From assembly GCA_007745835.1 (NCBI GenBank), contig CP036424.1, positions 4,141,968 through 4,205,967 of the forward strand: a stretch of DNA of 64,000 nucleotides, given 5' to 3'. The position numbers and the translations under genes are program-made. The DNA comes from Planctomycetes bacterium MalM25. GTDB lineage: Bacteria; Planctomycetota; Planctomycetia; Pirellulales; Lacipirellulaceae. The notes beneath the pieces are model-generated. The model was given only the letters and a program-made list of their open reading frames with translations, did not search any database and was not told where the DNA came from. This document shows positions 25,531-33,852 of this stretch, one piece after another (positions within the stretch are counted from its first letter, which is position 1; each line of letters opens with the position of its first letter).

Positions 25531-26828
25531 TGTCCCAACACGATTGTGCCTGGCTTCTTGAAGCAGGTGAGCAAGGCTCAAAGATCAAGCAAACTCTCTT
25601 GGGAGATCGGTCTTCCTTAGCGAAAGATCTCCTGCGGGCCTCTGAGATCGGGCACGACATCGTCAGCAAGAGCCTGAAGAAACTTGCTGACGCCAATCGG
25701 CTTAATGAGCTCGGCATCACTTGGCACCAAGAGGCGTGCGGCTACCTCAATGGGATCCGCGCCGCCGCCGACGCCGCCTACGCGCGGATCCACCCAACAG
25801 AGCTTAACGATCACCTTGTAGAAGCGGTTGAGCACTTCGATCGCGTCTGGTTTCAGGAGCATGAGCGGACGGTCAAAGAAGACTCTGAGTCCACAGACCT
25901 CCCGCTACCCGCCGGCGTGAGCTGTTCCTTGCCTTCTTACTGGACGGTCAGGGATTTGATCGATCGATGGGCGACGGGAAGCGCGCAGTCTTCCGACTCC
26001 AACCATCGTGCGACGACGACGCTCTTGGCGGCAAGGAATAGAGATGCCGGATACTTGATGAGGCTCACCGTGGAGTTGTTTCCACGAGAATCAATCGGAG
26101 AGGGCCCTACCGGTCCCTTCTGTCCGGACCCGCTGAGCTTCGGGCTCACCGATATCAGGCAGCTCCTGAAGCCCATGCAAAATGCCTGGGAACGTTCGCG
26201 ACTGAGCCGGCATTTTCGCGGGCGTTGGCGTATCGAGAATATGGTGGAGGAGACGGCCCGCCCCTTCGGCATACTCTATCTTAACAGTCTGGGCGACACC
26301 TCCGCCGAAGCGGCCACGCTAGTCGCGCTCTTGGCCGCTTCAGGAGATCCCTACCAAGAAGACTCCGGCAACTACTTGCAAGCAACCGGCCACGAGTCGA
26401 GCCTGCTGGATTCCCGAGTCGCCATCAGCGCCAGCCTGACCACTGGAGATAAGGAGCATCCGACTTTGGTCAAGCTGACAAAAGTTGGGCTTGTTCCTCT
26501 AAAAGTAACGGCGCCAGGCCTGGAAGCGGCGATCGACACCGTGGCCGTTTCTGGAGGGGGCTTGGACGGTGAAGACTCAAGTAGCGATCTGAATCAGATC
26601 CTGGATAAGCAGCGAAAGGCCTCCGCAAGCAACCCGTACCGAGGCGTAACGGTTGAAAGGCTCGATACGATCGGCGAAGCGCTCGACCTGATGCTTGTGA
26701 CCAACCGCTATCTGGCAAAGTACAATGAGGCCATCCGGAAACGATGGCTTGAGCAATGGGAGGGTGATACGGGCAAGGCGGATGCTGATAAGCAGCCGTG
26801 GTCGCATACGGACACCATTTCTGAATAA
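25530..26828 (+). CDS. Unknown 432-residue protein, possibly a protease-like or effector protein
   Basis: The ATG overlaps the previous stop. Residues 1-110 are helical. The second half, from about residue 235 (RWRIENMVEETARPFGILYLNSLGDTS onward) through an ISASLTTGDKEH segment and a GLEAAIDTVAVSGGG strand, has a layout faintly like Lon-type protease domains, but I see no certain Ser-Lys dyad, so I give no family. It shares an operon with the 162-residue gene between STAND genes 3 and 4. The codon use is less extreme than in the core genes. Confidence 0.55.
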   Translation: MSQHDCAWLLEAGEQGSKIKQTLLGDRSSLAKDLLRASEIGHDIVSKSLKKLADANRLNELGITWHQEACGYLNGIRAAADAAYARIHPTELNDHLVEAVEHFDRVWFQEHERTVKEDSESTDLPLPAGVSCSLPSYWTVRDLIDRWATGSAQSSDSNHRATTTLLAARNRDAGYLMRLTVELFPRESIGEGPTGPFCPDPLSFGLTDIRQLLKPMQNAWERSRLSRHFRGRWRIENMVEETARPFGILYLNSLGDTSAEAATLVALLAASGDPYQEDSGNYLQATGHESSLLDSRVAISASLTTGDKEHPTLVKLTKVGLVPLKVTAPGLEAAIDTVAVSGGGLDGEDSSSDLNQILDKQRKASASNPYRGVTVERLDTIGEALDLMLVTNRYLAKYNEAIRKRWLEQWEGDTGKADADKQPWSHTDTISE

Positions 26829-27292
26829 CCCCGTCCCTTCAGCCATTGAGGGTATTCCGATCGGCCACGATGCCTCACGATTCTTGAATGGCCTGGCATG
26901 CTTCCGCTTCATGTACCAGTCGACGTAGCGAGATCGGGATGCTTTGACCGTAGTCGGTCAGGTCCCGGATCGAAGGGGCCTTCGAAACCGGCGGCAAAGC
27001 AGGGATCCGTGTGAGAAGCGGCCCGACGGGCGACGAACTGGGCCGGGGAAACGCTGCCAAGTGGGCTGTGAGACCAGTGTGGGTTGTAGTCTAGGCCACA
27101 GTGGTCGATGACGCGGCGAGCGATACAAGCGAGGAGCCACGCAGGCCGTCTCGGCACGCGGACCGAGAGCCTTTGTGGAGTACGCTTCTCAGGGGATCCA
27201 ACTACTACAGGGCCGTTATCTCGCCGATCCTGTCGTTCTACGTCAGCGCGAGATCGGAGTCGTTACGCGAGGGCAATGACGACTCGAAGCAA
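26829..27292. other. 464-bp gap with an IS3-type relic
   Basis: The gap lies between the convergent end of the 432-residue gene and STAND gene 4. Its centre (26912-27115, minus) encodes a decayed IS3 transposase end, described separately. The last 40 bp before STAND gene 4's stop are part of the block conserved after STAND stops. Confidence 0.5.
26912..27115 (-). pseudogene. IS3-family transposase (OrfB) C-terminal relic
   Basis: The minus strand reads RVIDHCGLDYNPHWSHSPLG then SVSPAQFVARR, corresponding to the IS3 ending WR.DYN..RPHSSLG.L.P.EFAAR. The DDE catalytic core and orfA are missing. Several key residues (W to C or G, RPH to WSH) are changed, so it is long inactive. Confidence 0.6.
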
Positions 27293-29734
27293 TCAACTAC
27301 GACGCACCAAACGAATACCTACCTTGCAGTTGCAATTCTCCGGGGGGCAAGATCGACTGACTCCGGCACGGCAATAGCCTGTACCGTAATCGAACGAACC
27401 ACCACGCAGAACTTGAGACGACCCATCACGTGCCGACAGGGTTGCGTCTGGCTTCGCGCTAGACGCCCATTCCCACACCTGGCCTAGCAGGTGCGCTGCT
27501 CCGTAGGGTGAGCGAACTTCCTCTGAAACCGCAGCATCCCATGTTCCATCAACTACGACGGTTGATCGTTCGTAGCCATGCGACTCTGTGCACCATGCGC
27601 TCGCTCCCAGTTCCGACTCGTCTTCGAACCAGCCGAAAGCGAGGTGCTCGTCTCGATGCTCTTCTCCTCGGCAGGCGCACTCCCACTGTTGCTCCGTAGG
27701 CAGCTGCGTATGCAGCCATAACGCCAAGGTCCATGCGTCGTACCACGTGCAGTAAATCGCCGGGCATCGGGGATCGGAGCTAAAGGTCTCGTAATCATCG
27801 AACCTTGCCTCTCGGCTTTGGTCAAACAACCGCGCTAGCTCGCTAGTCACCGGGTACTTCGCCATACGGAAGGGCATCTCGATAAGGCCCTCGTGGAATG
27901 GGTCGATGTCATCATTACGGGCATCGAATATCCTATCGACACATATCGCGAACGGGCCCGCTTCGACTGTCTTCGTCTTGAACCAGTCGACGTGGAACTC
28001 GTGAGCGATCCGCTGGGACTCAGCGTCTCCCTCTCCCTTCAGCAGACGCGGGAACTGCTTGAGGAACTCCTGCGCGACACCAAGGGCGGCCTCCTGGGGG
28101 TTGGTGGGGTACGGTTCGCTCGGCGACCAGGACTCGATGATCTCTTCTTTCACCGGGTCGAAGACCTCGGCTTGCAACGCCGTGGACGCCTGCTCCACAT
28201 CCGGCTCGGTGAACCGATCTGGCAGTCTGCCTGCCACACGCAGCAGCCCGGGCCACGCCAGGTGCATCATCTCGGTCGAACGCACCGCCGATTCGTCCGG
28301 CGGCGGGACGAACAAGGTGCCCGCCGAAGCGACCCACGCGTTACCCTCCCAAGCCGACGCGGGCATCCCCGATAGCAGCCTCCAGAACGGGTGACGCAGC
28401 TCTTCTGCGAAATGACTAACCCACTCACCACGTATGTGCAGGTGAGCGCTCAGCCATTCGAGGTCCTCTTGTGTGGCGTAACGAGAGCACCACAACGCCG
28501 CGAAGAAGTCTCGGAGCGTCATGTCGCGAAAGTAGAGCTGCTTCTCCCCCACATCGTCCATCACCGCGCACTCGAGACCCTCGTTGAGCTTTGCGACCTC
28601 GAGCACCGCCTCGCGGAACTCGGCGAGCGAGTCGTAGTCATAGAGCGGGCTATCACCCCGCAGGTCGGTCTGGTTTACCCTCTTGTCGTAGACCTTACGA
28701 GTGAACCGTTTGAAGTGGTCGGATCCTTCGACTCCTTCGAGCGGGTCCCCATCGGCCTGGACCAACTCGATCGCGATCAACGACAGCAGACGCTCCGCCG
28801 CATCGCGGTCCAAAGGCGTCTTCTGCTGGCTGAACATCTTCTCGAGCGACTTTTCGATTGCGGGCCAATACAGATCGGCCTCGGTTCGGACGTTGTCCAG
28901 GTCGTCGGGGTGGAGCTTTCGGACCACCTCCAGCATGCGTGGAACGCTGAGGAAGTCGGCCCCGACCTGCTCGATCTTGCCCCACCGCTCCGCTCCGACG
29001 TACCGCGCCGCCTCCTCTGGCGTGAAGCAATCAACCTGCACGAACTCGAACGGCTCGTGTTCGAACAGCGATTCCCAGCAGTCGGCGATCGATTTGGGGC
29101 GACCCGAGACGACGCACGAGACGTTCGGATAAGCGCCCAGGAAGGCTTGAAGGGCGCGGGCGATCGCCAGCGTGTCCTGCCCTTCGGTCCGCTGATCCGT
29201 CGCATCGGCGAGCAGGGTGAACTCGCCCCGGCGGATCTTGTCACGTATCAGGCGTTCTACCTTTCCGTCGTCGAGGCTACGCGTCTCCGGCAACGTCTTG
29301 AACTGCTTGACGAGCCACTTCTGCGTGCTATCGAGATAGTCGGTGTGTGAGGTTGGCAGCTCGCTGAACGAGAAGCCCATGGCCAGGTGCCCGGATCGGC
29401 AGACCGAACGAAGGTACGCCGTCTGCTGTACGGCGGTTGTCTTGCCGACACCGGCATCGACCAGCAGACAAATCCGCTTGCGATCGTTCGTTGCGTCGAC
29501 GAGTAGCCGTTCACGAGCGTGACGGATCGGCTGCCAACGGCAATCGCGTGGAAGCTGTTGTACTTCCGCGGGCTCACCCGGATTTCGACTCAGCCGCGCC
29601 TTACGGAAATGCGCCGGTTGGAGGCACTCCCGAGCGAGCTCCGGCCGCTTGCGCGGGACGATCAGACGGAGCAGCCGCTGGGTCCCAATGAACGGGCCCT
29701 TTGACCTGCCGGTAAAGGGTGGAAAGAGCGGCAT
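27293..29734 (-). CDS. STAND/NACHT NTPase with C-terminal FGE-sulfatase sensor domain, copy 4
   Basis: The 813-residue protein starts at ATG 29734 with GGAA nine bases upstream; further in-frame starts lie up to 29794. The head GPFIGTQRLLRL matches the other copies. The NTPase is more diverged: Walker A VGKTT in LVDAGVGKTTAV, Walker B-like FTLLADATDQR, VVSGRPKS, YFRDMTLRDFFAA. The FGE-like tail reads VLRGGSF, 24 residues, VGIRLVRRS, the same length as copy 1 but different in the middle. Only the second FGE cysteine (GYC) is present. The region after the stop resembles that of copies 1 and 2. Confidence 0.85.
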   Translation of the reverse strand: MPLFPPFTGRSKGPFIGTQRLLRLIVPRKRPELARECLQPAHFRKARLSRNPGEPAEVQQLPRDCRWQPIRHARERLLVDATNDRKRICLLVDAGVGKTTAVQQTAYLRSVCRSGHLAMGFSFSELPTSHTDYLDSTQKWLVKQFKTLPETRSLDDGKVERLIRDKIRRGEFTLLADATDQRTEGQDTLAIARALQAFLGAYPNVSCVVSGRPKSIADCWESLFEHEPFEFVQVDCFTPEEAARYVGAERWGKIEQVGADFLSVPRMLEVVRKLHPDDLDNVRTEADLYWPAIEKSLEKMFSQQKTPLDRDAAERLLSLIAIELVQADGDPLEGVEGSDHFKRFTRKVYDKRVNQTDLRGDSPLYDYDSLAEFREAVLEVAKLNEGLECAVMDDVGEKQLYFRDMTLRDFFAALWCSRYATQEDLEWLSAHLHIRGEWVSHFAEELRHPFWRLLSGMPASAWEGNAWVASAGTLFVPPPDESAVRSTEMMHLAWPGLLRVAGRLPDRFTEPDVEQASTALQAEVFDPVKEEIIESWSPSEPYPTNPQEAALGVAQEFLKQFPRLLKGEGDAESQRIAHEFHVDWFKTKTVEAGPFAICVDRIFDARNDDIDPFHEGLIEMPFRMAKYPVTSELARLFDQSREARFDDYETFSSDPRCPAIYCTWYDAWTLALWLHTQLPTEQQWECACRGEEHRDEHLAFGWFEDESELGASAWCTESHGYERSTVVVDGTWDAAVSEEVRSPYGAAHLLGQVWEWASSAKPDATLSARDGSSQVLRGGSFDYGTGYCRAGVSRSCPPENCNCKVGIRLVRRS

Positions 29735-30040
29735 GACGATCAATTCCAGCATGGGCCGATGGTAGACACCATCGTAACCGCATCCGCCAAGCACGGTGAG
29801 TCCGCGCTACGAGAATAGATCGGCTTCAGGGCCAATCGTGTCAGCTTCTCAGCCACGTGGAGTTCGCAATCATCTGATACGGCCTCTCTCAAAGAACGAA
29901 GTGCGATTGGCGGATCAGGCCCGTGCTCATGTGATGCGAGATCTCATCCGGGAACCTACACCGAAGCCGGACCAAGCCCCGATCGGCGTCCTAACACTCA
30001 GTAGACACCAAGAACGACTGCCGGCACCGTTCGCCACCAT
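29735..30040. other. Gap upstream of STAND gene 4
   Basis: About 300 bp with no protein-like frame. It should hold the promoter of STAND gene 4 (minus). I see no clear motif. Confidence 0.3.
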
Positions 30041-30316
30041 CTAGTCATGCGGTCCCAACAACGCCTCTCGGTCGATGATCGCTCTCCAGTAGGCGTGCCC
30101 AAACGGTCGGCGCGAACCGTCGGCCCTATCCCGCCCGTTACCAGAGAACGGCTGAAACCCGCTGGCGAACAGGCAAACGAATAGATCGTCTCCCTCTGGG
30201 CGTCCAAGCAGGGCAAGCCGTTGCCTTGAGAAGGATGAGGCGGAGATTGATTGTGTCGTATAGGAAGGAACCGATCGCGGTCGGCAGTTCGGCGTCCACG
30301 AATCCCGTCGGTCCAA
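30041..30316 (-). pseudogene. Truncated fifth STAND gene (N-terminal fragment)
   Basis: The minus frame reads SSFSRQRLALLGRPEGDD, then GFQPFSGNGRDRADG and WRAIIDREALLGPHD before a stop. Copy 1 has APFISSQRLALLECPRGDQ, GFRPFDETGHQAVG and WRPVTDRVALLGGVD at matching spacing. The fragment ends just before where Walker A should begin. It shows the array once had at least five members. Confidence 0.7.
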
Positions 30317-30552
30317 ATCGGGGACACACCAGAATCTTCGAAAAAACTGCCGATTTGGCGCAACTCGCCCGTACTCCGCGCCTTGGCAATCTACCGGCAG
30401 CCCTCGTTCGGCCCAGCCGACACCTGGAGAGGCCCTTCTTCGCTAGGAATAGTGAAGCGACCGATGGTCCCGCAGGAGAATCAACCGGAGCATCAAGTCG
30501 GCCGAGCGACGTTGTCACGCCAACCCCATTTTGTCCAATCAGGAGTACGAGG

Positions 30553-32091
30553 ATGAACACCCAGACGCCGGCCTTGGATCAGCTCGCCGACCATCTCAAG
30601 GACTTGGTCCGGGACGACTCCGAATGGCGGTCACTGATCGTACAGCTCGCCGAAGAGATCCTGGCGTTCGCCTCGGAGATCGAGCTGGAACCAGAGCCAG
30701 CCGCCCCACCATGCGAAATTCCCGCTGAGTCACCAACCACTCCCCAGGCGGAACCGGTCCCTCGGGAGAAGAGCCGGTCGGCTGCTGAGCTCATTGCGAT
30801 GCTGACGCTTGGCCGATCGACTCCGGACGCGCGGGTGCCCGATTTGCCCGATCATGCTGTCGCAGTCAGCGAGAAGAAGAAGCCCGACATCGGCCTCATC
30901 GAACAGCGTTGCAAGCTCAAGGCCCAGGCGTGCGAGCTGGCAGAGCGTCAGCGGCGGCTTTCTGAAGGGCCCAATGCATCGGGTGACACGGCGTCACAGC
31001 GGCGAGAGCTGATCGACGCGGCCGGCGATCTGCCAGACTGCTACCTCTGGATGCTCGATCCCGACAGCCACACTCGGCCCGCCAAGGGCGACTACAGCTT
31101 GCTGGGGCACTGCTTCGAAACGCTGGCCACGGCCGTTGGCTTCGCCCGGGCGGCGGTTGACGACGCCGAGGCGCTCCCAGAGACCATCGAGATGGCTTTG
31201 GACCTGCTCGCCGAGGCGCAGTCGGCGACTCGTGCTGCGGCACGACAGACGGGTCGCGATCGTGAAGACTTCGATCAGAAGGGCGCCTACCTCTGGCTGT
31301 CCGACACCACCGACGAACGACGCATCTACGTCCAGCGGCATATGCGTTTGGACGATCCGGCCCGCCCCGATGGTTGGGATGAGCTGGCCACTCGGATCGA
31401 CCAAGCGTCCGAAGCGTACGAGAAGCGACGGCGAGTTCGTAGTCATCGCAGGAAGCTGCTCGGAAAGGTCGCTCACAAGGCCCGTTTGATCGCGGACGGA
31501 GAGCACGTCGAAGAGTCTTGGCGCATTCTGGTTGAGTCGATTGAGACCCTGATTGCCGAGGGTCTGCAACCGAGCAACGTCCAACTGCGTAATTCCCTCC
31601 TCCCCATCCTGGACGAGGCTCCGGACATGGTCGCCGAAGCTCTAGGTTTTCAGCTTGTGCTGCGTGAGGTGGACGCCTTCTTGGCGAGTCGGTCGGCTAC
31701 GGAAGAGCCGGAAGCAGACGCCGATCCGAGCGAAGCGATTCGCAGGTTACGCAAGCACCTCGCTGGGAGATCGATCGTGTTGATCGGAGGGGACCGCCGC
31801 CCGGAAGCCTGCGATAAGCTCCGTGAGGCTTTCGAGCTCGCCAACATCCACTGGCTGAGTACGCGTCCCCACGAATCGATCGAACGCTTCAAGCCCTATA
31901 TCGCAAGGCCGGAGGTCGCCGTTGCCGCGCAGTTGATCCGCTTCTCAAGCCACTCTTTTGGCGACCTTGCGGAGCACTGCCAACGCTGTGACACCCCCTT
32001 CGTGCGGATAACCGGTGGGTACAACCCGAACCGGATCGCCCATCAGATCCTCGAGCAATGCAGTGAACAGCTCGAGGCACTGGTCGGCTGA
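30553..32091 (+). CDS. DUF2325-type C-terminal domain protein
   Basis: This 512-residue protein starts at ATG 30553 with GGAG seven bases upstream. Residues 1-110 are acidic and Pro-rich, and about 110-400 are largely alpha-helical. The last 105 residues (SIVLIGGDRRPEACDKLREAF, then LIRFSSHSFGDLAEHC and PFVRITGGYNPNRIAHQIL) match DUF2325, a Rossmann-like domain whose family role is not settled. It is the first gene of a plus-strand set with a small ORF, a NYN-LOTUS nuclease and a sigma-like factor at the right end of the element. Confidence 0.65.
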   Translation: MNTQTPALDQLADHLKDLVRDDSEWRSLIVQLAEEILAFASEIELEPEPAAPPCEIPAESPTTPQAEPVPREKSRSAAELIAMLTLGRSTPDARVPDLPDHAVAVSEKKKPDIGLIEQRCKLKAQACELAERQRRLSEGPNASGDTASQRRELIDAAGDLPDCYLWMLDPDSHTRPAKGDYSLLGHCFETLATAVGFARAAVDDAEALPETIEMALDLLAEAQSATRAAARQTGRDREDFDQKGAYLWLSDTTDERRIYVQRHMRLDDPARPDGWDELATRIDQASEAYEKRRRVRSHRRKLLGKVAHKARLIADGEHVEESWRILVESIETLIAEGLQPSNVQLRNSLLPILDEAPDMVAEALGFQLVLREVDAFLASRSATEEPEADADPSEAIRRLRKHLAGRSIVLIGGDRRPEACDKLREAFELANIHWLSTRPHESIERFKPYIARPEVAVAAQLIRFSSHSFGDLAEHCQRCDTPFVRITGGYNPNRIAHQILEQCSEQLEALVG

Positions 32092-32337
32092 CGGCCCAAC
32101 TCGAGTTGCGTTCAGGTCTACCGAAGTGCCCGACGGTTTCGCCGACCGTGCGCCCAAGCTCTTAGCTGGTTGCTGGGGACTCGGAAGCGTCGTAGAGGGA
32201 TACGCACCAGCGGCTTGGTCACGAAGGCGTCTCCGCGCTCGCGGCGCTACCGACCAACGACGACGGCCTCACGCACTGTTGGGCCGCGGTCTAGCTTGCC
32301 CCTTCCTCGTCATGCATGGTCTAAATGAGGTGCCGAG

Positions 32338-32466
32338 ATGTCTCCACAAAGCAAGTATCGAATCACCGAACGCAGCGACGGCGTTCTTCTCGAGGGGAAG
32401 GGTCGGTGTCCGGTACGCGTCAGGCTCGAAGAGACCGGCTTCCGCGTCCACCGTCACGCCGAGTGA
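32338..32466 (+). CDS. 42-residue small protein
   Basis: MSPQSKYRITERSDGVLLEG begins this short ORF, which has GAGG seven bases before the ATG and alternates charged and hydrophobic residues as a small beta protein would. It lies between the DUF2325 and NYN genes in the same direction. No family recognised. Confidence 0.45.
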   Translation: MSPQSKYRITERSDGVLLEGKGRCPVRVRLEETGFRVHRHAE

Positions 32467-32609
32467 CAACTCCCAATCTTCTCGGATGTGGGTGTGCGTG
32501 GCGGCAAGCCGACCCGTCGCACCCCGCTTAGTTCTGGTTGAAAGCGCAACCCGTGGAGGAGTCTCGCCTTGAGTAATTGACCACTTTCTCCATAACCACG
32601 GGACCAATC

Positions 32610-33359
32610 ATGCTTTCCGCCAGTGCCGACTCTTTGCCGAACGCGAGTTCGGCGATTCTCGTTGACTACGAGAACGTCAACGAGCGATTTCACCAAGGAG
32701 CGACAGCGCTCCTCAACTACTGTCGCAGTCGAGGCCGCGTTCTGATCAAGAAGGCCTACGCCGACTGGTCGGCGATCCCGGACAAGCACCAAAGATGCCT
32801 CGTTTCCATCGGGTACGAGCTGATTGGACTCACCGCCTACCATCGGACCGGCAAGAATGCCGCTGACATCCGGCTTGTCGTGGACGCCCTGGCTATCGCT
32901 CACACAAACGAGAGCATCGATACGTTCGTTCTCTTGACCGGAGACAGCGATTACATCCCGCTGATTGTTCAACTGCGTGCGATTGGAAAACGGGTCATCC
33001 TCGTCAATACCCGAGGCTACGTCAGCGAATCGCTGATGTCCTATTGCGATGAAGTGATTCCGCTCTCGCGTTGGAAGGAAGACGAGAAGCAAGCGCCGAC
33101 GGAGACCTTCGATCGATTCACCCCACTGCGTAACTGCTTGGACACGATGTTCGATGGTAGCACCGTTCTCGCCAGCACGTTGAAACCGGCGATGATCCGA
33201 CTCGACCCCGCATTCGATGAGTCCGAATACGGATTCAAACGTTTCGGAGACTACCTTCGCGCGGCACGTGACGCCGGCGTCATCTCGATCAGCCACAATG
33301 GGCATACCGTCATCGTCGTGGAGCCGGTCCACCCCAAGCCTTCGTCGCCGCCGGAGTGA
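32610..33359 (+). CDS. NYN-domain (LabA-like) nuclease with C-terminal LOTUS/OST-HTH domain
   Basis: The 249-residue protein has the NYN active-site aspartates in place: AILVDYENVN (about 20-29), KNAADIRLVVDAL (about 90-102) and VLLTGDSDYIPLI (about 115-127). Residues about 172-235 (LRNCLDTMF to DAGVISISHNG) fit a LOTUS winged helix, which binds RNA. It should be an RNase acting on structured or marked RNA. Start is ATG 32610. Unlike the RNase H-like proteins in this element, all acidic residues are conserved, so it is probably active. Confidence 0.85.
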   Translation: MLSASADSLPNASSAILVDYENVNERFHQGATALLNYCRSRGRVLIKKAYADWSAIPDKHQRCLVSIGYELIGLTAYHRTGKNAADIRLVVDALAIAHTNESIDTFVLLTGDSDYIPLIVQLRAIGKRVILVNTRGYVSESLMSYCDEVIPLSRWKEDEKQAPTETFDRFTPLRNCLDTMFDGSTVLASTLKPAMIRLDPAFDESEYGFKRFGDYLRAARDAGVISISHNGHTVIVVEPVHPKPSSPPE

Positions 33360-33852
33360 GTGACGTCGCGCAGCTCCGTCGAGCTCACGGGAATCGCTGC
33401 CGCGGTTTCTAGTGCGACGGTTCGCGTCTCCGCGTTTTCATGGCGTTCCGCTTAGAAGGATCTTGCTGGGATCGCACCTACTAGACTTCAACATTTCGGC
33501 CCCCTTCGAAACTTGCCGTCCCCGTGCGACTCAACCGGGCTCACGATCATGAGCGTCCTATGGCTTGCCATCGGCCTGCTTCCTCGCCAGCTGCGACGCG
33601 GTCATACGCCTGCTTGATCTCTGGAGAAACGGCTCCACTCCATCGGGGGGATGCGGTTCCCCCCATTCCATTACCGCCCTAGGGAACAAGACTCTGGCCG
33701 ACTGATGGGCGTTTCCTACCGATATTTGTCGAGTTTTGCATGTCGCCTGGAAATTTCGTAGTTTTAGCGCAACCTGTCGCGGGCTCGGTCCTTGTGCTCC
33801 TGAGTGGCGCCCGACTGGGAGGCGCCACGTGCAAACAGGGGATCGATTGGAA
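33360..33852. other. 493-bp leader region of the sigma-like gene
   Basis: No protein-like frame of useful length; a 22-codon ATG frame at 33549 lacks a good site. Near the right end is a strong hairpin (33804-33828). Some stretches (33720-33770) are AT-richer and could hold the promoter of the sigma-like gene. Confidence 0.4.
33804..33828 (+). promoter_or_regulatory. Hairpin 25 bp upstream of the sigma-like gene
   Basis: Perfect arms GTGGCGCC and GGCGCCAC with a 9-base loop. It ends 24 bases before the ATG at 33853, so it is likely in the 5' leader, where it could control translation or serve as a regulator's operator. Confidence 0.45.

Noticed and set aside
18485-30316. A DGR reverse transcriptase or template repeat in this window
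   Set aside because: No frame has reverse transcriptase motifs and no AAC-rich near-copy of the STAND tails is visible, so a DGR here is not claimed as a feature.
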